NCBI RefSeq assembly: GCF_018224015.1 | Contig: NZ_JAGPOT010000013.1 | Span: 28,627-92,626 of the forward strand | Source of the DNA: Pseudarthrobacter albicanus | GTDB taxonomy: Bacteria; Actinomycetota; Actinomycetes; Actinomycetales; Micrococcaceae | Direction of reading: 5' to 3' | Length of the DNA: 64,000 bases | Shown: piece after piece, positions 29,504 to 37,863 of the stretch | Numbering within the stretch: the stretch's first letter is position 1 | How the letters are laid out: every line of letters starts with the position of its first letter | Program-made: the position numbers and the translations under genes | Notes under the pieces: model-generated | Databases searched by the model: none | The model's input: only the letters and a program-made list of their open reading frames with translations | What the model was told of the DNA's origin: nothing

Positions 29504-31402
29504 TCAGTCCTCCTCTTCCCATTCCGGGGTCATGTTGCGGGCAACCTGGATCTGGTCGTTGCTGACTCCGGAGGGGACCATCGGCCACACCATGGAGTTG
29601 GGGCTCACGACGAAATCGATGACCACGGGGCGGTCGTTGATCTCCAGGGCCTTCTGGATGGTGGCGTCGATGTCCTCGTCGCGTTCGCAGCGGAAGGAGG
29701 CGCAGCCGTAGGCGTCCGCCAGCTTGACGAAGTCCGGGATCCGGACGGTGTCGTGGCCGGTGTTCAGGTCGGTGTTGGAGTAGCGGCCCTCGTAGAACAG
29801 GGTCTGCCACTGGCGCACCATGCCCAGGGAGGAGTTGTTGATGATGGCGACCTTGATCGGGATCTTGTTGATCGCGCAGGTGGCCAGCTCCTGGTTGGTC
29901 ATCTGGAAGCAGCCGTCGCCGTCGATCGCCCAGACCACGCGGTCCGGCTCGCCGACCTTGGCGCCCATGGCGGCCGGCACGGCGTAGCCCATGGTGCCGG
30001 CCCCGCCGGAGTTCAGCCAGGCGTGCGGACGCTCGTACTTGATGAACTGCGCGGCCCACATCTGGTGCTGGCCGACGCCCGCCACATAGATCCCCTCGGG
30101 ACCGGTGAGGGCCCCGATGCGTTCGATCACGCGCTGCGGGGCGGACAGGCCGTCCTCGGGTTCGGTCCAGCCCAGCGGGTAGGTGTCCTTGAGGTTGTTC
30201 AGGAACGCCCACCAGGCGGTCAGGTCCGGGGTGCCGGAGGCCTCGAACGCCAGGCGCAGGGCCTCGCTCAGCTCGGGGATGATCTCCTTGACCGAGCCCA
30301 CGATCGGGACGTCGGCGGTGCGGTTCTTGGAGATTTCCGCCGGATCGATGTCCGCGTGGATGATCTTGGCGTTCGGGGCGAAGGTCTTCAGGACGCCGGT
30401 CACCCGGTCATCGAACCGTGCACCGAGGGTGATCAGCAGGTCGGACTGCTGCAGCGCGGTCACGGCGGACACGGTGCCGTGCATGCCCGGCATGCCCACA
30501 TGCTGCGGGTGCGAGTCCGGGAAGGCGCCGCGGGCCATCAGGGTGGTCACCACGGGGGCACCGGAGAGCTCGGCCAGCTCGCGCAGTTCCGCCGAGGCAT
30601 GGGCCTTGACGACGCCGCCGCCGACGTAGAGCACGGGCTTGGTGGCGGCCGCGATGAGCCTGGCGGCCTCGCGGACCTGCTTGCTGTGGCCGCGGAGCAC
30701 CGGGTGGTAGCCGGGGAGGTCGATCTTGGGCGGCCAGGAGAAGGTCATCTGACCCTGCTGGGCGTCCTTGGCGACGTCCACGAGCACGGGGCCGGGACGG
30801 CCGGTGGAGGCCAGATGGAAGGCCTCCGCCATGACGTGCGGGATGTCGTTGGGGTCCGTGACCAAGAAGGAGTGCTTCGTGATCGGCATGGTGATCCCGA
30901 CGATATCCGCTTCCTGGAACGCGTCGGTGCCGATCACGGCACTGGCGACCTGGCCGGTGATGGCCACCATCGGCACGGAGTCCATGTGGGCATCCATGAT
31001 GGCGGTGACGAGGTTGGTGGCACCCGGGCCCGAGGTGGCGATGCAGACGCCAACCCGTCCGGTGACCATGGCGTAGCCTTGCGCGGCGTGGCCGGCTCCC
31101 TGTTCGTGACGGACCAGAATGTGGTTCATTCGTGAAGCCATCAAGGGGTCATAGGTGGGCAGGATCGCGCCACCGGGCAAACCAAAAATGTCCTCGACGC
31201 CGAGTTCTTCGAGCGCGCGGACGATTGCTTGTGAGCCGGTCATCACCGTCGGGGGTACGACGTTGTTCGGCCCAAGGACAGGAGAGACGGCAGCAGTGTC
31301 GACGGCGGCGTCAGCCGGACGTTCGACGCGTTCCGAAGCCTTGTGGGCTCCAGCGGACTTCGTGGCCATCAGCGAGGGGCTGATCGGCGATCCTTTGCTC
31401 AT
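29504..31402 (-). CDS. ilvB: Acetolactate synthase large (catalytic) subunit IlvB
   Basis: The 632-residue ThDP enzyme has the activating glutamate in [11 protein letters not shown] (Glu100), FAD-binding middle domain and the ThDP motif [12 protein letters not shown] ending INNSS. The first 50 residues are a variable extension common in actinobacteria. It condenses two pyruvates, or pyruvate with 2-oxobutyrate, to start valine and isoleucine synthesis. A leader peptide and terminator upstream indicate attenuation of ilvBNC. Confidence 0.95.
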   Translation of the reverse strand: MSKGSPISPSLMATKSAGAHKASERVERPADAAVDTAAVSPVLGPNNVVPPTVMTGSQAIVRALEELGVEDIFGLPGGAILPTYDPLMASRMNHILVRHEQGAGHAAQGYAMVTGRVGVCIATSGPGATNLVTAIMDAHMDSVPMVAITGQVASAVIGTDAFQEADIVGITMPITKHSFLVTDPNDIPHVMAEAFHLASTGRPGPVLVDVAKDAQQGQMTFSWPPKIDLPGYHPVLRGHSKQVREAARLIAAATKPVLYVGGGVVKAHASAELRELAELSGAPVVTTLMARGAFPDSHPQHVGMPGMHGTVSAVTALQQSDLLITLGARFDDRVTGVLKTFAPNAKIIHADIDPAEISKNRTADVPIVGSVKEIIPELSEALRLAFEASGTPDLTAWWAFLNNLKDTYPLGWTEPEDGLSAPQRVIERIGALTGPEGIYVAGVGQHQMWAAQFIKYERPHAWLNSGGAGTMGYAVPAAMGAKVGEPDRVVWAIDGDGCFQMTNQELATCAINKIPIKVAIINNSSLGMVRQWQTLFYEGRYSNTDLNTGHDTVRIPDFVKLADAYGCASFRCERDEDIDATIQKALEINDRPVVIDFVVSPNSMVWPMVPSGVSNDQIQVARNMTPEWEEED

Positions 31403-31476
31403 CGGACTCTTCCTTTGGGATCTTCTGTGATCGTGGAACTGCGGGGGTGGAGCGTGGTGCTGGTGGTGCGGGAAAT

Positions 31477-31515
31477 AAAAAAACCCCTCAGCCTGTGCGG
31501 CTCTTCGAGGGGTTT
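31477..31515 (-). terminator. Attenuator terminator before ilvB
   Basis: On the reverse strand AACCCCTC-GAAGAGCCGCACAGGCT-GAGGGGTTTTTTT forms a GC stem (CCCCTC/GAGGGG with an inner AGCC/GGCT) followed by seven T residues. It lies 30 nt after the leader stop and about 75 nt before ilvB. CACGCGC just upstream of the stem complements GCGCGTG in the leader codons, a candidate alternative (antiterminator) pairing. Confidence 0.85.
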
Positions 31516-31544
31516 GCGCGTGACGGTCCGTTAACCAGTTGCGG

Positions 31545-31598
31545 CTATTGGGCCACGCGCTTGGTAACGACGACGCCGACGGTAACGGATGAGATCAT
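31545..31598 (-). CDS. ilvB leader peptide, valine-rich (attenuation)
   Basis: A 17-residue peptide [17 protein letters not shown] is read between the promoter and the attenuator. Six of 17 residues are valine and one is isoleucine, the end products of the pathway, so ribosome stalling at Val codons would disrupt the upstream pairing and prevent termination. In Corynebacterium glutamicum ilvBNC is known to be attenuated by a similar Val/Leu/Ile-rich leader. TTGACA (31633-31628) with a 17-bp spacer to AAAACT places the transcription start at or next to the ATG, so the leader itself may be leaderless. Confidence 0.8.
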   Translation of the reverse strand: MISSVTVGVVVTKRVAQ

Positions 31599-31604
31599 GC
31601 GTTC

Positions 31605-31633
31605 AGTTTTCCCTCTGGGCAGACACGTGTCAA
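31605..31633 (-). promoter_or_regulatory. Probable ilvBNC promoter
   Basis: On the reverse strand TTGACA (31633-31628), a 17-bp spacer and AAAACT (31610-31605) precede the leader ATG by 6 nt. The -35 is perfect and the -10 weak. The promoter lies 58 bp after a 66-bp palindrome. Confidence 0.5.
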
Positions 31634-31690
31634 CGAGCCTACTCCATGTCTCATCATGCGGACATCCTTGTCCGGGTATCGGCCCCCTCC

Positions 31691-31756
31691 CCCAACTGAC
31701 TCGCAATTGTTGTCGTTTTGGCGGCGCATAACGACATTAACTGCGAGTCAGTTGGG
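31691..31756. repeat. 66-bp palindromic dispersed repeat, copy A
   Basis: Two 30-bp arms around a 6-bp centre (GCGGCG). The outer 15 bp of each arm (CCCAACTGACTCGCA) match perfectly; overall 26 of 30 positions pair. The element sits 10 bp after the ilvD stop and upstream of the ilvB promoter. A second copy of the same size and design is at 49304-49369. It could end ilvD transcription. Confidence 0.9.
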
Positions 31757-31766
31757 TTCAGCCGAA

Positions 31767-33488
31767 TCAGCCGCAGTAGGCGCCGGTGGAGGCGCTGTGG
31801 ACGAGCTTGGCGTACTTGGCCAGGACTCCCTTGGTGAACTTCGCCGGGAGAGGCTCCCAGCCCACCTTGCGGGATTCCAGCTCGGCGTCGTCCACGAGCA
31901 GGTCGAAGCTGCGGGCGGCCATGTCCACGCGGATGCGGTCGCCGTCCTTGACGAAGGCGATGGGTCCGCCGTCGACCGCTTCGGGTGCGACGTGGCCGAT
32001 GCACAAGCCGGTGGTGCCGCCGGAGAAGCGGCCGTCCGTCAGGAGCAGCACGTCCTTGCCAAGGCCCGCGCCCTTGATGGCGCCGGTGATGGCCAGCATT
32101 TCGCGCATGCCCGGCCCGCCCTTGGGACCCTCATAGCGGATGACGACGACGTCGCCGGCCTTGATTTCACCCTTGTCCAGCGCGTCCAGGGCGCCCTGTT
32201 CGCGTTCGAACACGCGGGCGGAGCCCTCAAAGACGTCGGCGTCGAAACCTGCGCTCTTCACGACGGCACCCTCCGGGGCCATCGAACCGTGCAGGATCGT
32301 GATGCCGCCGGTCTTGTGGATGGGGTTGTCCATGGCGCGGAGCACCTTGCCGTCGGGGTCCGGCGGGTTGATCGAGGCGAGGTTCTCGGCAACGGTCTTG
32401 CCGGTCACTGTCAGGCAGTCGCCGTGGATCAGGCCGGCGTCGAGCAGGGCCTTCATGATCACGGGCACGCCGCCGATCTTGTCGACGTCGGTCATGACGT
32501 AGCGGCCGAACGGCTTCAGGTCGCCCAGGTGCGGGACCTTGTCCCCGATGCGGTTGAAGTCCTCCAGGGTCAGGTCGACTTCCGCCTCGCGGGCGATGGC
32601 CAGCAGGTGCAGCACGGCGTTGGTGGAACCGCCGAAGGCCATGGTGACGGCGATCGCGTTCTCGAAGGCCTTCTTGGTCATGATGTCGCGGGCAGTGATG
32701 CCCAGGCGCAGCAGGTTGACGACGGCCTCGCCGGACTTGTGGGCAAAAGCGTCGCGACGGCGGTCCGCGGAGGGCGGGGCGGCCGATCCGGGCAGGGACA
32801 TGCCCAGGGCCTCGCCGATGCACGCCATGGTGTTGGCGGTATACATGCCGCCGCAGGCGCCTTCGCCCGGGCAGATGGCCTTTTCGATGCGGGTCAGGTC
32901 TTCGAGGCTCATCTTGCCGGCGGCGCAGGCGCCGACGGCTTCGAAGGCGTCAATCAGGGTGACTTCCTTTTCGGAGCCGTCCTCGAGCTTGACCCAGCCG
33001 GGCATGATCGAGCCGGCATAGAGGAAGACGGCCGCGAGGTCCAGGCGGGCGGCCGCCATCAGCATGCCGGGCAGGGACTTGTCGCAGCCGGCGAGGAGCA
33101 CCGAGCCGTCGATCCGCTCGGCCTGCATGACGGTCTCGACCGAGTCGGCGATCACTTCCCGGGAGACCAGGGAGAAGTGCATGCCCTCGTGGCCCATGGA
33201 AATGCCGTCGGAGACGGAGATGGTGCCGAACTGCATCGGGAAGCCGCCCCCGGCGTGCACGCCTTCCTTGGCGCCCTGCGCGAGCCGGTTCAGGGAAAGG
33301 TTGCAGGGGGTGATCTCGTTCCAGGAGCTCGCCACGCCGATCTGGGGCTTGGCGAAGTCGTCGTCGCCCATGCCGACCGCCCGGAACATGCCGCGCGCGG
33401 GGGCGGCGTGGATCCCGTCGGTAACGACCCGGCTGCGGGGCTTGATGTCCGGCTTGGTTTCTGTCGCTGTTTGGGTGTCCTCACTCAT
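31767..33488 (-). CDS. ilvD: Dihydroxy-acid dehydratase IlvD
   Basis: The 573-residue Fe-S dehydratase has cluster cysteines in [17 protein letters not shown] and [14 protein letters not shown], and the [12 protein letters not shown] block near the C-terminus. It forms the 2-oxo acids of valine and isoleucine. TAGACT stands 7 nt before the ATG with no ribosome site between, so the mRNA is probably leaderless. Its stop is followed at once by the palindrome, then the attenuated ilvBNC unit. Confidence 0.95.
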   Translation of the reverse strand: MSEDTQTATETKPDIKPRSRVVTDGIHAAPARGMFRAVGMGDDDFAKPQIGVASSWNEITPCNLSLNRLAQGAKEGVHAGGGFPMQFGTISVSDGISMGHEGMHFSLVSREVIADSVETVMQAERIDGSVLLAGCDKSLPGMLMAAARLDLAAVFLYAGSIMPGWVKLEDGSEKEVTLIDAFEAVGACAAGKMSLEDLTRIEKAICPGEGACGGMYTANTMACIGEALGMSLPGSAAPPSADRRRDAFAHKSGEAVVNLLRLGITARDIMTKKAFENAIAVTMAFGGSTNAVLHLLAIAREAEVDLTLEDFNRIGDKVPHLGDLKPFGRYVMTDVDKIGGVPVIMKALLDAGLIHGDCLTVTGKTVAENLASINPPDPDGKVLRAMDNPIHKTGGITILHGSMAPEGAVVKSAGFDADVFEGSARVFEREQGALDALDKGEIKAGDVVVIRYEGPKGGPGMREMLAITGAIKGAGLGKDVLLLTDGRFSGGTTGLCIGHVAPEAVDGGPIAFVKDGDRIRVDMAARSFDLLVDDAELESRKVGWEPLPAKFTKGVLAKYAKLVHSASTGAYCG

Positions 33489-33751
33489 GGGTCAAAGTCT
33501 AGGGCTCCGCCGCGGCGGCCAACGACCGGGACAGGCGCGTTAAGTGGAAAACCGGGAATATTTCGCTCATATGGTGGACGTCCGTCTCGCATAATGGAAT
33601 GGGGGCCTCCTTTTAGCCGGGCCGGTGAGCTGCCTCACGCGGGACGGTTGCGCCGGTGCCTGGGGCGGCCCCGGAAGGCTGGACAGCCTGCTTGACAGGG
33701 ACGTAACGTCAGGCAACGGCAACCTTGCCTCCTGGACAGAAGGGCTCTGCT

Positions 33752-34771
33752 ATGGATTGGATCATCTGGCTCATTGTCATCGTGGTGATCGTCGCCGTCA
33801 TCTGGTGGCTGCTCAACCGCAACTCCCGCGGCGGTGCGGGCTCGAGCGCCGCAGACAGCAGCAAGGCCGCGGCCCCGCTGGCCTCCACGACTGAGCAGGG
33901 CACGCCCGCTCCGTCCGGAACCGGCCCTTCCGCGGCTCCCGTCCAGGCGGAGGCGGCACCTGCCCCCGCAGCCGATGCCCCCACCGCTCCTGCCGCGCCG
34001 GTCCAGGCAGAGGCGGCTGCCGCGCCGGTCCAGGCGGGCGCTGGCGCTGCGCCCGCAGCAGGGCCCCGCGCCGCTGAAGGCACCGAGTGGGAGACCCAAT
34101 GGTCGGAGACCCCGCCGCAGGAACCACAGGCTGCCGGACACCATGAACCGGCACGCGCCGAACCTGCGGCCGCCCACGGGGCACACGTTGCCCCGCCGGC
34201 ACCGGCCGAGGGGACGCAGGCCGCGGGGGCGAAGGCGGCCGCGGCGTCCGCGGGGGGCCTGCCCGTGCATCACCCGGAATACACGGAACCCCACGCCCCG
34301 ACCCTCCCCGGGGCGGAATCGGCAGCGGCGGAAAGCAGCGACACGGCGGACGTCGAGGGTGCAACGATGGCCCCGGCACCCGCATCCGCCCATCCCGATG
34401 CGGCCGTCCCGGTGGCGGCCGTCCCGGTGGCGGCCGTCCCGGTGGCGGCCGAGGTCCAGGGCTTGCCGCCGGCGGAGGCCGAAACGGTGCAGACGGCCAC
34501 GTCGGCAGCCGCGTCCGAAACGCCCGCGGGCCACACCGCCGAACCGTCCGGCCATCTCGCCCTGGATCAGCCGTACGGCGAGGGCTCGGCGGCCCCGGCG
34601 GCCGATGGCAGCGGACCGGAGGGGTTCACCGTCAAGGGCGACGCGTCCTCGATGATCTACCACGACGAGACCAGCCCCTCCTACGAGGAAACCCGCGCGG
34701 AGGTCTGGTTCCTTTCCCCGGCGCACGCCGAAGCAGCGGGCTTCCGGCCGCCACGCCGGACACGGCAGTAG
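33752..34771 (+). CDS. Membrane-anchored Ala/Pro-rich protein with C-terminal sunset-like motif
   Basis: The 339-residue protein starts MDWIIWLIVIVVIVAVIWWL, a single membrane anchor, followed by about 250 residues of low-complexity Ala/Pro/Glu sequence, including three exact copies of AAVPV (34401-34450). The last 45 residues contain KGDASSMIYHDETSPSYEET and AEVWFLSPAHAEAAGF. This pattern matches what NCBI calls the sunset domain of actinobacterial channel-accessory or membrane proteins. A role at the envelope is likely; no enzyme function is suggested. GAAGGG lies 9 nt before the ATG. Confidence 0.75.
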   Translation: MDWIIWLIVIVVIVAVIWWLLNRNSRGGAGSSAADSSKAAAPLASTTEQGTPAPSGTGPSAAPVQAEAAPAPAADAPTAPAAPVQAEAAAAPVQAGAGAAPAAGPRAAEGTEWETQWSETPPQEPQAAGHHEPARAEPAAAHGAHVAPPAPAEGTQAAGAKAAAASAGGLPVHHPEYTEPHAPTLPGAESAAAESSDTADVEGATMAPAPASAHPDAAVPVAAVPVAAVPVAAEVQGLPPAEAETVQTATSAAASETPAGHTAEPSGHLALDQPYGEGSAAPAADGSGPEGFTVKGDASSMIYHDETSPSYEETRAEVWFLSPAHAEAAGFRPPRRTRQ

Positions 34772-34825
34772 GTCGCGGGTACCGGCTGACCGGCAGCAGA
34801 CCGCAGCACAAAAGACCGCGGCACG

Positions 34826-36028
34826 ATGGGCACACGGATGAGGGCCACGAGGGCGGGGCACAGGGGGACACCTGTGCCCCGCCCTCCGGCGTCCTGGGTT
34901 GCGGTGGTGGCTGCCGCGTCGGTGCTGCTCACGGCCTGCACGCCGGGCGGCGGCGGCACCCCCTCCGGGAGTACGAGCGGGAGCATACCCAGCAGCATGA
35001 GCAGCAGCACGGCGGGTGGCGCGGCGGCGCCCGTGGTCTCCGCCCGAATCGACGCCGGCCTGCAGCTGCCCTGGTCCACGGTCTTCCTGCCGGACGGCAG
35101 CGCCGTCATTTCCGAGCGCGACAGCGCCCTGCTCAAGTGGGTCGACGGCGGCCCGGCGGGCGGCGGCGCGGCGGGCGGCGGCGCGGCAGGCGGCGGGCAG
35201 GCCGGCACCATCGGCCAACTGCCCGACGTCGTACCCGGCGGCGAAGGCGGGCTGCTGGGACTGGCCCTGTCACCGGACTTCGAGACGGACCGGTACCTCT
35301 ACGCCTACTTCACCGCCGCGTCTGACAACAGGATCGCCCGCGTCCGGCTCGAGGGAAGCGGCGGGCAGTGGAAGCTGGGCGCCCCGGAAGTGATCTTCAC
35401 CGGCATCCCGAAGGCCTCCACGCACAACGGCGGAAGGATCCGGTTCGGACCGGACGGCTACCTGTACGTGGGCACCGGCGACTCGCAGCGCCGCGAACAG
35501 CCGCAGGACAAGGCGGCCCTGGGCGGCAAGATCCTCCGCATCACGCGGGAGGGCCGGCCGGCGCCGGGCAACCCGTTCGGCGACAACCCGGTCTACAGCC
35601 TCGGCCACCGCAACGTCCAGGGCCTCGCCTGGGACGGCGCCGGACGGCTCTGGGCGAGCGAGTTCGGCCCCGACGTCGACGATGAGCTCAACCTGATCGT
35701 GCCCGGCGGAAACTACGGCTGGCCGGAGGTCACCGGCGCCCCGCACCGTTCGGGGTTCCTGGACGCCAAAGTGGTGTGGCCGTCGACGGCGGACTCCTCC
35801 CCCAGCGGACTCGAGATCGTGGGCGGCACGGCCTATCTGGGAGCCCTCCGCGGCCAGCGGCTCTGGGCTGTGCCCCTGAACGGGGAATTCGCGGGCGATC
35901 CCGTGAGCTATTTCACAGGAACGTACGGCCGGATCCGGGACGTTTCGCTGGCCCCGGACGGCCGCCTCTGGCTCCTGAGCAACAACCAGAACCCTGATTT
36001 CGTGCTGATTCTGGACCTCCCCGGATAG
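34826..36028 (+). CDS. Lipoprotein sugar dehydrogenase, soluble PQQ/sorbosone dehydrogenase family
   Basis: The 400-residue protein has a lipoprotein signal with lipobox LTAC (Cys38), a Gly/Ser-rich linker, then a six-bladed beta-propeller with GGEGGLLGLALSPDF, RIRFGPDGYLYVGTGDS, SLGHRNVQGLAWD and EFGPDVDDELN. The family oxidises aldoses with PQQ outside the membrane. A 30-residue GGGAAGGG repeat interrupts the first blade (about residues 108-124). The ATG at 34826 is one of two close starts; 34838 is possible. It stands alone, without electron-acceptor genes. Confidence 0.85.
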   Translation: MGTRMRATRAGHRGTPVPRPPASWVAVVAAASVLLTACTPGGGGTPSGSTSGSIPSSMSSSTAGGAAAPVVSARIDAGLQLPWSTVFLPDGSAVISERDSALLKWVDGGPAGGGAAGGGAAGGGQAGTIGQLPDVVPGGEGGLLGLALSPDFETDRYLYAYFTAASDNRIARVRLEGSGGQWKLGAPEVIFTGIPKASTHNGGRIRFGPDGYLYVGTGDSQRREQPQDKAALGGKILRITREGRPAPGNPFGDNPVYSLGHRNVQGLAWDGAGRLWASEFGPDVDDELNLIVPGGNYGWPEVTGAPHRSGFLDAKVVWPSTADSSPSGLEIVGGTAYLGALRGQRLWAVPLNGEFAGDPVSYFTGTYGRIRDVSLAPDGRLWLLSNNQNPDFVLILDLPG

Positions 36029-36053
36029 GCCCGCACGGCCGCCGGCGGCCGAT

Positions 36054-36082
36054 TTCACACAGCGTCGAAACTCGTGTAGAGT
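36054..36082 (+). promoter_or_regulatory. Promoter of tRNA-Lys
   Basis: TTCACA (36054-36059) and TAGAGT (36077-36082) have a 17-bp spacer and lie 62 bp before the tRNA 5' end, with no gene between. Confidence 0.55.
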
Positions 36083-36143
36083 TTCATGTCGTTGCGGAGA
36101 ACAACGAGGGAAATAAAAAGCCCGGGTGGACGAAACAACAGCT

Positions 36144-36219
36144 GCACCTCTAGCTCAACTGGCAGAGCAATTGACTCTTAATCAATGGGTTCCGGGTTCG
36201 AGTCCCGGGGGGTGCACCA
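36144..36219 (+). tRNA. tRNA-Lys (anticodon CTT), CCA encoded
   Basis: The cloverleaf has acceptor strands GCACCTC/GGGGTGC, an anticodon loop CTCTTAA (anticodon CTT, reads AAG), T-loop GGTTCGAGTCC, discriminator A and an encoded CCA. A decayed gene patch begins 200 bp downstream, so this tRNA is a possible old integration site, though no duplicated 3' end was found in the window. Confidence 0.95.
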
Positions 36220-36230
36220 CGGAGAAAGAA

Positions 36231-36276
36231 ACCCCGTCTCTACTGGCTTCGGCCGGTGGAGGCGGGGTTTTGTTTT
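36231..36276 (+). terminator. Rho-independent terminator after tRNA-Lys
   Basis: CCCCGTCTCTACTGGC-TTCG-GCCGGTGGAGGCGGGG is a long stem with G-U pairs and a UUCG tetraloop, followed by TTTTGTTTT. Confidence 0.9.
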
Positions 36277-36428
36277 GCGCCAATGTCGCCGGAGTGTCAC
36301 TTGGGGGACACTATAGGCCGGAGACCCCCATCGACGTCACCCGCAGCCCGGCCAACGCGGCCAGCGTCGTCGAGCCTCAGTCCCCTGCCGCTACGAAATG
36401 CGGCGGAACCAATTCATGCAAAGACGCG

Positions 36429-36677
36429 CTAGGCGAAGGCCCCTTCTTCAAACGTCTGGAGTGCATCCAGGACTGGGCGTGACCCCTCGAGTGCCAGGAC
36501 AACGATCGGCTGAGCGCCACTGAGGTGTGCGTCATGTCCCTCGAGCCATGACTTCGCGGCGGAGGGGACCATCAACCCGAGCAGCCTATCCACAACGGTT
36601 TGAGCGCCGTCGTCGCGGCACGCTTGCCGGACGGTCGCCTCGATGTCAGACCCAAGGCCAACCGCCACTGCAAGCCC
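36429..36677 (-). pseudogene. Remnant of an Xre/MbcA/ParS-type antitoxin (DUF2384)
   Basis: The last 82 residues of the frame contain SWLEGHDAHLSGAQPIVVLA and end FEEGAFA, the pattern WLxxxNxxLxGxxPIxxL of the toxin-binding domain of MbcA/Xre antitoxins that partner RES toxins. Upstream the frame stays open but has no recognisable start or helix-turn-helix, and no RES toxin lies next to it. It is probably a decayed or orphan fragment. The identification rests on the motif only. Confidence 0.55.
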
Positions 36678-36756
36678 AGAATCAAGGCATGGCAGACAAG
36701 GCCGGCACAGCGGAGCCAGCGGGCGCGCCGAATGATCGTCGGTCGAGCGGGTCGTG

Positions 36757-36921
36757 ATGACTGGCCGGCGAAAGCCACTGCCACCCAATAAAGATTCGAC
36801 CGCCGGCCATGTCCTCGACCGCCTCGGCGTCACCGATGGCGCGGTCGTCCACGCCATCAAGAGCACCCCGGCGCCGTCCCCGACGGCCGCTCGCACCTGC
36901 GCTGTCTGCCTCACAGCGTAG
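36757..36921 (+). pseudogene. Clp N-domain fragment
   Basis: The frame from ATG at 36757 gives STAGHVLDRLGVTDGAVVHA near its middle, resembling the second half of a Clp_N repeat (xxAxxVLxxLGVxxxxVxxxI), then runs into unrelated sequence and a TAG at 36919. The fuller Clp N-domain gene lies 330 bp further on the same strand, so this may be a broken duplicate or a piece of a larger ancestral gene. Confidence 0.45.
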
Positions 36922-37221
36922 GCGGCCCGCCCGAGCCAGGAGATCACCGCGTTCCCGCTCCGCGACGGTGAGTTCTTCGACGTCGGCACGCCACTGCCCC
37001 GGTTCACGTCCCGGGGCAGGTTCGCCTCCTACCCGGATGCGTTCGCCGCAGCCGAGGAATTCAAGGACGTCCAGGCCGCCGACGTGAAGATCTGCATCAT
37101 GGTCCCTGCCGTCCAGGAGCTGCGCGGAAAAGACTCCAACGGCAACGGCGTCATCCTCGACAGCTCCGTCGAATACAACCGCATCTCCGTGATCAGCCGG
37201 CTCGCCGCGACCGTCGAGTAG
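36922..37221 (+). pseudogene. Open 99-codon frame without start, unrecognised
   Basis: From the stop at 36919 to TAG at 37219 the forward frame is open and reads as plausible protein: EITAFPLRDGEFFDVGTPLP, then SRGRFASYPDAFAAAEEF, VKICIMVPAVQELRG and VILDSSVEYNRISVISRL. It has no ATG/GTG start in the first third and I recognise no family. Codon use is like the neighbours, so it is probably the 3' part of a truncated gene. Confidence 0.45.
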
Positions 37222-37250
37222 GGTGTCCACCATGAAGAAAGTAGCTTCCG

Positions 37251-37736
37251 GTGCTTGAACGATTCAATGACCAGGCCCGCCGCGTCATCGTCGACGCCCA
37301 GAACGAAGCCCGGATGCTGAACCACCACTTCATCGGCACCGAGCACATTCTGATGGCCCTGACCCGCGACGGCGACACCGCGGCGCCCGTCAAGGCAACC
37401 CAAGTCCTGACAGCCCAGAACGTTTACCGGTACAACGTCTGGAAACTGATCCTCAGCATTGTCGGCCAAGGCAGCAGCGACTTCACCGGGCACGTACCGT
37501 TCACGCCGCTCGCCAAGACCTCTCTCGAACTGGCGATGCGCGAAGCCATTTCGTTCGCACACGACCACATCAGTGCCGAACATCTGCTGCTGGCTCTTGT
37601 CCGGCAAACCGAGGGCGTGGCCGTCGAGGTGCTCACGGCCCTCGGCGCCACCGACGCAGTCCGCGACGCTCTCGTAGCGCTCTTCGCCCACCCGACCGAC
37701 CCGACCCCGCCGGCCGGTTTCACCCCCGCAGCCTGA
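37251..37736 (+). CDS. Stand-alone ClpC-type N-terminal domain protein
   Basis: The 161-residue protein starts at GTG and aligns by eye with the first 150 residues of ClpC: LERFNDQARRVIVDAQNEAR, HHFIGTEHILMAL, then FTPLAKTSLELAMREAISFA and HISAEHLLLALVRQTEGVAV, i.e. two Clp_N repeats. There is no ATPase domain. The linker between repeats is altered (PVKATQVLTAQNVYRYNVW). Such N-domain-only proteins may bind ClpC substrates or adaptors, but that is inference. It follows fragments of related sequence, so it could itself be decaying. Confidence 0.75.
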   Translation: MLERFNDQARRVIVDAQNEARMLNHHFIGTEHILMALTRDGDTAAPVKATQVLTAQNVYRYNVWKLILSIVGQGSSDFTGHVPFTPLAKTSLELAMREAISFAHDHISAEHLLLALVRQTEGVAVEVLTALGATDAVRDALVALFAHPTDPTPPAGFTPAA

Positions 37737-37863
37737 TCCACACGAAGCCGCAGGCGATCTGGCCTGCGGCTTCCTTCTGCCGGAGCCGGGGTTCATTTTG
37801 CCCAACCGGCGCGCCATTTGCCGCTGCCTCCGGGGCAAAGGCGCAGCCGGTTACAGTGGGGGC

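Noticed and set aside
31691..31756. CRISPR repeat
   Set aside because: The repeat is a single palindrome with its other copy 17.5 kb away, with no spacers and no cas genes.
34401..34450. Minisatellite or mobile repeat
   Set aside because: The three GCGGCCGTCCCGGTG units code in frame for AAVPV in a low-complexity arm; slippage within a gene is enough.
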